Assembly (NCBI GenBank): GCA_036172665.1
Contig: CM069876.1
Span: forward strand, 5,704,001 to 5,768,000
Source of the DNA: Prosopocoilus inquinatus
Lineage: Eukaryota; Arthropoda; Insecta; Coleoptera; Lucanidae
Direction of reading: 5' to 3'
DNA: 64,000 bases
Shown in pieces: positions 55,973 to 64,000 of this stretch. The position numbers and the translations under genes are program-made. Under the pieces are notes generated by a model. That model did no database searches, was not told the DNA's origin, and saw only the letters and a list, made by a program, of their open reading frames with translations. Position 1 is the first letter of the stretch. Every line of letters begins with the position of its first letter.

Positions 55973-57394
55973 AGGTGATTCATAATAAGTGTCCGACCTT
56001 ATTAGAGGCGTATTTAATAAGGTCACGCAAGTCCCAGATTGCAAGAAAAAAATGTATCGGGGACATTTCGAAAATCAAGTCTTTTGTGCTCCAATTCGAA
56101 ACCGTTTGAGTAGCACCGACGACTATTGGAATGCGATGCGTAATGTGTTTTAAAATCGGGTTGACTAACTATTTGTTTTAAAAACTGTGTCACTGTGTCA
56201 ACAAAAAGTAAAAACTTACAGTTTTTGTAAGAGACATTCGATGTGAGCTTCTTGGTACACGCCTATTCATATGATTTATAAATAGGCCGCCATACACAAT
56301 GCGTCTTAGGGCTAGCTTATTCGGCCAAATTTAACTTATTATAATTTATTAAAACTGCAATTACTTCAGGATTCATGTTTTGACTTGCGTCCTTGAAGCG
56401 CAAGATTTTTCTTCCTTGTGCGAGTAAGTCTGTGTGCCAGGTATGCTGCCACCCAAGAACGTTCAACGTTAGTTTAAACTGTCTTGGGTAAATGTCAGTT
56501 TAATGAATCACGTACGCCGGCAAGTGATTTGCATTGTTTTGATTTCTTTTCATCCAACAAAAACGCAATTTCCTCAACTGTGTTAATGGAGTTTTCATAA
56601 ACTGATTTTTTAATTTGTAATGTTTGTTTAAACATGATTCGCTTCACTTTAATTTGATTAATTATCTCGCACATGAAGCAATTGCAAATACGTAAAACAC
56701 TGAGGTAATACATACATTCAATTAAAAAAAAATCCTAAAGGGTGGCGGTTGGCACATCACTCCATTCTCCATAGGACAAGTAACCTTAAATGTACGAATT
56801 TTATTAAATTTCCATGAATTGATACGCACGTTGACACGAACACGATTCCACTGATTGCATCCCTGCTGACATCATAAAAGTCAAGTTAATTGTTTGCATT
56901 ATGCAATGTTACCAGAAAAGACCAAATCAAGGACACTTCGTATTGCACAAACGCGTGAATTTCATTGTTTTTGTTATAATAGTGAATGAAACAGATACTG
57001 CCAGTTTATAGAAATAATGTGCAACGTGTAGCAAAGCCGGCCAGAGAGGAGAGACCCCGGCGAATACGTTGCAGTCAAAGTGAATTTCGATGTTTTTGTT
57101 GTAATTGTGAGTGAAACAGATACTTATAGGTTACATAAACAATGTGCAATCTGTAGCAAAGCCGGCCGGAGAAGAAAGAGCCCAGAATTACATTTCACGG
57201 GCAAAAAGAAGTGTGCTTGATATGAACCCTTTTAGTATCAAATGTACATCCCTTGTGCTTCATCCTCTTTATTACATAATACAAGGAAACTACACAAGTT
57301 AGACCCCCTCCCATGTCTACAGTTATTTGCTTTGTTTTTTCCAAGGACTACCCGTGGTTAACAACGGGTCGGACATTTATTCTGAATCATCCTC
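55973..57394 (+). mobile_element. Family A TIR element, complete copy (A4)
   Basis: The left end AGGTGATTCATAATAAGTGT and the complement of the right end GAGGATGATTCAGAATAAAT are inverted repeats next to TA. The 1.42-kb interior is non-coding and contains a ~105-bp tandem duplication (about 56955-57062 and 57084-57190, each with TGTAGCAAAGCCGGCC). Other partial copies lie at 19495, 29441, 36540 and 63197. Confidence 0.8.
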
Positions 57395-57721
57395 TATACC
57401 TTCTTCATTCCACAAATTTTTTTCTTTGCAAATCTGAAAACAAAATAGAATAATAAGATGATTCACGTCTTACTTTTCTATAGTTTTCCTAGTACCTTTC
57501 TTTCTACGAAGTTTTAAATTCCGAGAGAGTTTCTAAAGATATGCATTTGTAGTTCCTTCTGGCATACTTTGTGCTGCAATAAAGAAATAATTTTTATAAG
57601 ACGTGATTCCATCCTTGCACTGTTTCTAACAGGGAACAAATTAATTAGAAGGTATTAATCGTGAATCAAATTAATAAATGTCCAGTAAAATAATAAATAA
57701 TAGATGCTCCGTAAAATAATA
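57395..57721. other. No gene; minisatellite-like end
   Basis: AT-rich. From 57672 it carries (AATAAATGTCCAGTAAAAT)-type units related to the minisatellite at 28628-28700. Confidence 0.5.
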
Positions 57722-58163
57722 CGGGGTGTTCTTTTACTGTGTGCAAATATTTAAACCTGTAATGTATCACCATAAATGGCAACGATTGAACTCATATGTT
57801 CTTAACAAAAACTTAATAGTTTTCGAGAAAAACGCAGTGGCAGATTTTCACTAAACCGTTTGAAAACTGCTGGCATAGCTTAAAGTAGAACGCGGCCGCC
57901 TCTTCAATTATGACCCGAAGCTGAAGTAGGCCAGGTTCGGTCAGTATTTCACTTGATATTGAGCAGAACGACGTAAATCAGCCGCTCCGATCAGCTGGTC
58001 AGTCAAAACGTTTACAATTTAAATTAACTTCACTGCAAGTCATTACAAGTTTAAGTATTTTTAAATTAAAATCTAGTGCAATTCAATAAGGTGCGGGTCG
58101 TAATTGCCGAACAAATTAAAAGCGAGGTACAAACAAATTGTAATTTCTAATTTCATATTATTT

Positions 58164-58195
<32 letters not shown>

Positions 58196-59611
58196 CGGAC
58201 TTTATTCGGCGAAGTTTAGCATAAGCTATTCACTATTCACTTATGGACTTATCAAAATTTGACATTTACTTTTTTTACATGGACCGTAAGTAGTAAAACT
58301 TTCTTGGCTAGCAGCGAGATTACAACAAAAGTTTATTTACGTAAAAGGGTGAAGGAAGAACATTTTTAACGCGCTTGCCTGATTGGTGCATTAATTTTCA
58401 ACGATAGTTGATATCGTAAAACAAATAAATGTAATATTACTTCGTTCGGTGAATTAAGATTTTAAATAAAATAATTAAAAATAATTAAAAAACCAGTTTC
58501 ATTCTGTCATTTTGAAGCACGTTTCCAATCGCATTTTAACTTCGTTTTAATTTGTAAAAATTTACAAGTTTTGATAGTTAATTGTTATTTGTCATTCAGT
58601 TGCTTTGACATTGTGCAGCGATGTTTTTGAACTTTAAAAAAAACGTAAGTTTAAGCATTTTTGTACTTACCAGTCTAAAGCCAAATTCGTTGCTAGGCGT
58701 TTTGCGTTAGCGTTAAAATTCTACACGATTCTATTGGCCAAATTTAAAAGTATATATTTAGTTTAATTTAACCAACCAATTAAGTATCTATCCCGTAACG
58801 CGGCGATGCAAAATCGCCTAGCAATGAATCCTGCTTTAGACGGAGCTTGGTCTTTTGTCCAGTTGCGGTTTCTATTTTTAACTCAGACCACTATGGGTTG
58901 TACGTTACTTGATCTTGAGCATAAACGACGTAAATCAGCCGCTCCGATCAGCTGATCAATCAAAACGTTTACAATTTAAATTAACTTCACTGTAAGTGAT
59001 TACAAGTTTAAGTATTTTTAAATTAAAATCTAGTGCAATCCAAGAAGCTGCGGTTCGTAATTGCCGGACAAATTAAAAGCGAGGCACAAACAAATTGTAA
59101 TTTCTCATTCTATATTATTTTTAAAAGACTTATAAAAAATTGACATTTACTTTTTTTCCATGGACCGTAAGTAGTAATACTTTCATGGCTAGCAGCGATA
59201 TTACAGCAAAAGTTTATTTACGTAAAAGGGTCAAGGAAGAACATTTTTAACACGCTTGCCTAATTGGTGCATAAATTTTCGGATTTATTCGTCGAAAGCT
59301 GATATCGTAAAACATATTACTTCGCTCAGTGAATTAAAATTTTAAATAAAATACTTAGTAAACGATATCAGTGATTATTATTACGAAACGCTGCGTTGAA
59401 GATCGAGTGCGGTGTGGGTGGGTGTGTTCATACCGAAAAGGCGAAGTTGACCTTCCTATCTTTCACGCACATTTCAACAGTTTCAAACAAGTGATCTGTC
59501 CGAAATTTTTTGGCTATGATACGGTAGCCACCAAAAAATACCCGCAGAAGGTAGCATTTCACGTACTTATACAGAGGTTTTTTTATTTACACATAGTAAA
59601 AGAACACCCTG
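57722..59611. mobile_element. 1.89-kb TIR element with an internal direct duplication
   Basis: The left end CGGGGTGTTCTTTTACTGTG and the complement of the right end CAGGGTGTTCTTTTACTATG are inverted repeats, with TA on both sides (57720-57721 and 59612-59613). Inside, about 430 bp are directly repeated (57957-58475 and 58917-59360, both with AAATCAGCCGCTCCGATCAG). The first unit holds an extra ~85 bp retrotransposon tail at 58165-58245. No intact transposase frame. Confidence 0.75.
58165..58245 (-). mobile_element. Extremely 5'-truncated non-LTR 3' tail
   Basis: On the minus strand the segment ends with CTTCGCCGAATAAAGTCCG and a (TTA)n run, closely like the 3' end at 9080-9127 (CTCCGCCAACAGAAATAAAG plus (TTA)n). 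It is absent from the paired duplicate at about 59125, so the empty site is known. Confidence 0.65.
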
Positions 59612-59784
59612 TACGTGTTCAGCGAAAGAATAAATATTCAGTAAAAAGATTAAATATTCAGATTTTTTTACTGTTAATGTATCAATCGGATTTTCTCGAG
59701 ACGATAACTAAAATAAAATTCAGAAAACTATTAGTTTTGACAGTATTAGTATATCTTGGTGCCTGCCAAATTTTGTACCCTTAA
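59371..59784 (+). other. Fortuitous frame across the element G/F2 junction
   Basis: 137 codons are open here, but they cross the end of the TIR element, the minisatellite and the start of the non-LTR relic. No domain is present. I do not consider it a gene. Confidence 0.3.
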
Positions 59785-60640
59785 TAATACATATTTTAAT
59801 TTCTGCATATTACATTCTGTTGGAAACATGCATTGGTTAAACCGCAGTGGAAAGTTAGTAATTCATCAGGCTGTAATGATCTTCGTTGTTATGTATCACT
59901 CCTGCCTTGTGTAAAGTATTTGAAAATATAATTGAAAAACAAATTAGAAAACATACATTGGAAAACAATGTAAGTATTTACCTAATTTATAATTCGGTTT
60001 TAGAACTGGTCACAACTGCGTTACTGCATTATCTCACATAATCGATGAGAATATTTCCGAAACCGATCAAGGTGATGCAGCATCATTAATCTTTGCTAGA
60101 CCCTTCTCGAGCATTAGATAGAGTCATTTATTAATATATGTTTTGCATTATGTACACTTCACAGAAAGTGCGGCAGGTTTAATATCAAATTTTCTTTCTA
60201 ATAGCCAGCAGGCTGTAACGCACCTTGGTCACGTCTCTAGATTCTTAGAAAGGAAAATCGGGGGTACCTCAAGGATCAATTTTAAGTCCACTTTTACACA
60301 ATATTTATACCTCTAGTTCGCGATATATAATTTCAGAATTGTAAATACTGTTTTTATTCAGACCACAAATATATAATATATACAAATCTATAACTCTTTT
60401 TATCTGTCTCAAACCTTATAAGGAATTAATGAAATTCGTTTAAATTTACCAAATTTAGTAAAAATTTCAGAGGACCATTCCCAAGTAACCAAAAGTGTTT
60501 TATTAAATTCTTATAAATGTTCATATAGCAGGTCTTTAAAACTTAAAGCTTTTATTATTTGGTCTTATAAACATTTTCTCGATATTAATAAATCACTTAA
60601 ATGTCCAAAATGGACACAAGTAATAAAGCAAAATAATGAT
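59640..60640 (+). pseudogene. Unit F2: non-LTR reverse transcriptase relic
   Basis: Homologous to 23390-23520, 24818-24912 and 27173-28250, but without the mariner, hAT and hAT-MITE insertions. The same eroded motifs are present (FEN/FEK-type helix, GHNCVTAL-type block, GVPQGSI-like codons near 60262-60285, a degraded YADD region near 60350). Frameshifts and stops show it is dead. Confidence 0.7.
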
Positions 60641-61024
60641 AAAAATGAAATTGATTCTTGTCCGATGAAAATTGTAAGTAAAAAGTTATTTAATCTCGAA
60701 CGGGACAGAAGCTATTAATCGATGGCGAAATGTTGAGTGTTTTTCCAATCATATTTCTGTCCGGTTCGAGATTAAAAAAAAGACTTTTTACTTTCAAAAT
60801 AATGATATGACTAAAACGCAGCTTATAAAATAATGTCAACACTACCTTATGTTACACAGGGTGATAAAAATATCCCCAGAAGGTAGCATTTCGTGTACTT
60901 GTACTGAGGCTTTTTATTTGCACACAGTAAAAGAACAGCCTGTACATGTTCAGTAAAATAATAAATATTCAGTAAAAATAATTTTGGTCGAGTATAAAAA
61001 TAATAAATGGTAAGTGAATTAATA
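60641..61024. repeat. Unit F2: inverted repeat, G-short and minisatellite
   Basis: Collinear with 28250-28740: the CCGGACAGAA hairpin at about 60685-60790, the TACACAGGGTG...CAGCCTGTAC small element at 60855-60942, and AATAAATATTCAGTAAAA units to about 60980. Confidence 0.7.
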
Positions 61025-62490
61025 ATAATAGTAATATAATATAATAATATAATATATTTATTGGTAGTGAGTGGATAAGACATGTCATTTTAACAAGGAA
61101 AAAAAAAACCTAAAAATATAGTTATGTTTACATAGCAAAGCAAATTTTCCTTTGAGTCATTTAACATTGAATTTATAAAATCGAACATTACAGTGTAAAG
61201 AACTTAGAACATTTAATATTTTACACAAACAGTCTTCCACAGATATACTTCTCCCGAATGGAAACCTCAACCAACATATTAGGTGTGTATGAGTAACGTT
61301 GACGAAGCAAATCAGATAATTTAGAATGCAATAATAGAATTATAATAAAGTAAAATCATAACTCATCTGTTAGAAATTCTGTTATTGAGTAATAGCATTT
61401 ATTTATTAGTAATTTCTTTAGATTACTTTTAAATATTTCAAAGTTACCCTGTTTCAGTGGGGGAGGCAGTTTATTGTAGAGTTTTATTCCCATGTAAGAA
61501 GGTGAATTCTCATATTGTTTAGTGCGATGTTTTTTTAACGGATAGCATGTCTTTCGAACGAGTTTCATAATTATGGAAATCTGAATTTTTGGGATGTTTA
61601 TCAAAATTATTTCTGGTGAGTAATATACATTTGTAGATGTAAATTGAAGGAAAAGTAAGTATTTTATTATTAATAAAGACATTTCTACACGTTTGCTTAT
61701 GTTTCAAGTTACACATCATTCTTATTATTTTTTTCTGAGCAATGAAAATTCTGCTAATGTTACCTCCATTACCCCATAAAACAACGTTATATGTTAAATG
61801 GCAATATACCATACAGTTATATAAATCAATCAGTTTATACGCAGGTAATATTTGTTTCAATTGAGATATGGCAAAGTAAGCTTTATTAACAGTTTTACCA
61901 ACTTGATTGATATGTTCATGCCATTTTAAACCTTCGTCTAGTTGTATACCTAAATATTTAACTTTATCTACTGATTCTAGATTCATTCCATTAATATTGT
62001 ATATTGACTTGCAAGTGACTTGACGGTTAAAGAAATTAACAATCACGGTTTTTTCAGTATTTAATATAAGTTCATTTTTAGCACACCAGTGTTCAAATTG
62101 TTTAGAAGTATTAGCTATTTTTTGCTCAAGGTCTTCAGGCGTCTGCACAGTGACCCCCATAGAGGTGTCATCTGCAAACATCGTAATGTGTTCAGCTTCA
62201 ATGTATTTTTCAATTTCATTAACATATAACAAAAATATGAGGGGACCCAGCACAGACCCCTGAGGTACCCCATAATTTGTTTTATAGCATGGTGAAGTAT
62301 GATTTTTAATTTTTACACATAGCTTACGTGAAGTGAGATATGATTTCATCCAATTCAACAATGAACCCCTTATTCCAAGTTTGTATAGTTTATCACATAT
62401 AGACGAAATGTTAAGGCAATCAAAAGCGCGCGACAGATTAAAGAAGAGCTCCGCTACACAGTAGCCTTTGTCAACATTGCTATATATAAT
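61025..62490 (-). pseudogene. 5'-truncated non-LTR retrotransposon inserted in unit F2
   Basis: The minus-strand frame 62502-61519 encodes the reverse transcriptase: LFFNLSRAFDCLNIS, YGVPQGSVLGPLIFLLYVNE, the catalytic box MFADDTSMGV, VKYLGIQLDEGLKWHEHI and the C-terminal RMMCNLKHKQTCRNVF. One frameshift near 61530 leads into 61682-61356 (YMGIKLYNKLPPPLKQGNFE, ending FLTDEL). The copy starts within the palm domain, so it is 5'-truncated. The 3' UTR ends with AATAAATATATTATATT and a TTA-rich tail at about 61025-61070. Unit F1 (near 28740) lacks it. Palm motifs other than the start appear intact. Confidence 0.88.
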
Positions 62491-63196
62491 AAATGCGTTC
62501 ATTAAAACATTAATGAATCAGTAGAGAAATTTTTATAGGAGATAAATCATTGAGACAATGAAATAAAACCACATCATAGATTAAATCCTAAATACAATGA
62601 AGGAAGAAATATACTAAATAATGGACGGACAAAAAAATAAAAGCAATTACACTGAACCAATTTGCATATACAGGTGGTCTCGATATTACGTAATTCCGAC
62701 TGATAATTCACCTCATCAAAACGAGTGAAAAAGTTTAATACAATTTTTAGATCCAACCTTCGGCTTAAGATAATAAAATGTTTGAGAGATGCTGAACAGC
62801 TCCTTTGTGAATTCTTACATTTATAATATAATTTATGCTGCAATTTTAAGCTTGATCTTAAGCATCGTAACGTATTTACGGCATAGCTATTAAATGATTC
62901 AATAGCTCACGATGCTAACTTACGATCCAGCTTAGAATGCGACATAAATTAAGTGTAATTTATAAAGATCAGCGAGTGTTTAATGAAATAATTAACCGTA
63001 AACTGGATTAAAACAATCAATTTATAAAGTTCAAAGTATCTTTCACATATTTGAGTGCGCCCTAAAGTGCTTTCAGGTAGCGTTCATACAAGTTTGACTT
63101 TACTGTACCAACTTTCATAATCAGAATTCACAATAATTACCGTCAAACTTCTAATGATATTTGATAAATGTCATAAATAGAGGACGGAATTATATG
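62491..63196. repeat. Unit F2: downstream part
   Basis: Collinear with 28745-29440, with scattered differences. No coding frame. It contains the conserved hairpin near 62870-62935. Confidence 0.65.
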
Positions 63197-63290
63197 TATA
63201 CAGGGCGATTCAGAATAAGTATACGACCCGTTAGGGGCGTATTTACTGAGGTCATACAAGTCCCAAATTGCAAGAAAAAAAAAATGTGGG
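63197..63290 (+). mobile_element. Family A 5' end (A5)
   Basis: TACAGGGCGATTCAGAATAA followed by AGTATACGACCCGTTAGGGGC, then loss of similarity after about 90 bp. It occupies the same relative position as the A2 terminus at 29441 in unit F1. Confidence 0.75.
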
Positions 63291-63404
63291 GCATTCATGT
63301 ATTTTTTTGGTGTGAAAGAAAAGTTCTTGTTGATTTTCACTTATTTTATTTAACTAATAAACACTAAATAAGTGAAGAAAAATAAAAAAAATGTGTGCTG
63401 TTGT

Positions 63405-64000
63405 GCAAATTTGATATTAAACCTGCCGCACTTTCTGTGAAGTGTACATAATGCAAAACATATATTAATAAATGACTCTATCAAATGTTCGAGAAGGGTC
63501 TAGCAAAGATTAATGATGCTGCATCACCTTGATCGGTTTCGGAAATATTCTCATCGATTATGTGAGATAATACAGTAACGCAGTTGTGACCAGTTCTAAA
63601 ACCGTATTATAGATTAGGTAAATACTTACATTGTTTTCCAATGTATGTTTTCTAATTTGTTTTTCAATTATTTTTTCAAATACTTTACACAAGGCAGGAG
63701 TGATACATAACAACGAAGATCATTACAGCCAGATGAATTACTAACTTTCCACTGCGGTTTAACCAATGCATGTTTCCAACAGAATGTAATATGCAGAAAT
63801 TAAAATATGTATTATTAAGGGTACAAAATTTGGCAGGCACCAAGATATACTAATACTGTCAAAACTAATAGCTTTCTGAATTTTATTTTAGTTATCGTCT
63901 CGAGAAAATCCGATTGATACATTAACAGGAAAAAAATCTGAATATTTATTCTTTTACTGAACACGTACAGGGTGTTCTTTTACTGTGTGTAAATAAAAAA
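63405..64000 (-). repeat. Unit F3: inverted copy of the F2 start
   Basis: Reverse complement of about 59590-60200, nearly identical to it and closer to F2 than to F1. It begins within the reverse transcriptase relic (CTGCCGCACTTTCTGTGAAG) and runs out of the window at the CAGGGTGTTCTTTTACTG end. It forms a large inverted repeat with F2. Confidence 0.8.

Noticed and set aside
1..64000. CRISPR arrays, tRNA or rRNA genes, bacterial operons
   Set aside because: No regularly spaced repeats with unique spacers, no cloverleaf-type sequence noticed, and the gene content is that of eukaryotic transposons.

Overview
The window reads as a repeat-rich, AT-rich intergenic or intronic stretch of an insect nuclear genome. 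A beetle is possible, but the order cannot be fixed from the sequence alone. The evidence is the mix of transposons: Tc1/mariner/IS630 elements with TA target duplications, hAT elements with 8-bp duplications, non-LTR retrotransposons with (TTA)n tails, many TA-flanked palindromic elements starting CAGGG, and a YqaJ-exonuclease repeat gene. I found no complete host gene, no tRNA or rRNA, no CRISPR array and no prokaryotic signal. Three short pieces look like possible host exons or a 5' UTR (around 2467-2555/4085-4173, 21268-21423 and 40100-40381), all at low confidence.

Layout. 0.4-1.8 kb: decayed LTR-retrotransposon gag/protease. 2.2-4.2 kb: a ~400-bp direct duplication around a GC-richer segment. 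4.7-6.0 kb: repeat family C (second copy at 53.8 kb). 6.2-6.7 kb: 534-bp hAT-like element (second copy at 40.6 kb). 7.2-9.3 kb: foldback element split by a non-LTR retrotransposon. 13.2-16.1 kb: YqaJ-type gene relic split by a 1.75-kb inverted-repeat element. 16.6-23.05 kb: small palindromes, a decayed reverse transcriptase and TA-flanked TIR elements. 23.06-29.5 kb: non-LTR relic (unit F1) containing a broken mariner, an apparently intact hAT with a two-exon transposase gene, and a 361-bp hAT MITE. 32.8-36.4 kb: Tc1-like relic split by two MITEs and an apparently intact DD41D mariner-like element. 36.8-39.5 kb: well-preserved 5'-truncated non-LTR element. 42.1-43.5 and 45.6-47.8 kb: two copies of a 1.4-kb palindromic element (E). 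47.9-52.6 kb: further inverted repeats. 53.8-57.4 kb: second family C copy and a complete family A element. 57.7-59.6 kb: TIR element with internal duplication. 59.6-63.3 kb: second copy of unit F (F2), here carrying a reverse-transcriptase insertion. 63.4-64 kb: an inverted third copy (F3).

The most striking finding is a set of hammerhead ribozyme-like motifs at 31546-31591, 42084-42124 (continuing at 43511) and, more weakly, on the minus strand near 51990-52035. They have the CUGANGA and GAAA core elements, a paired stem II, and in the first two a short stem III and a complementary stem I. In the 42.1-kb copy, MITE E sits exactly at the predicted UA cleavage dinucleotide and separates the two strands of stem I. 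Because unit F occurs twice with different later insertions, empty sites for several transposons can be read within this one window, which gives a relative insertion order.
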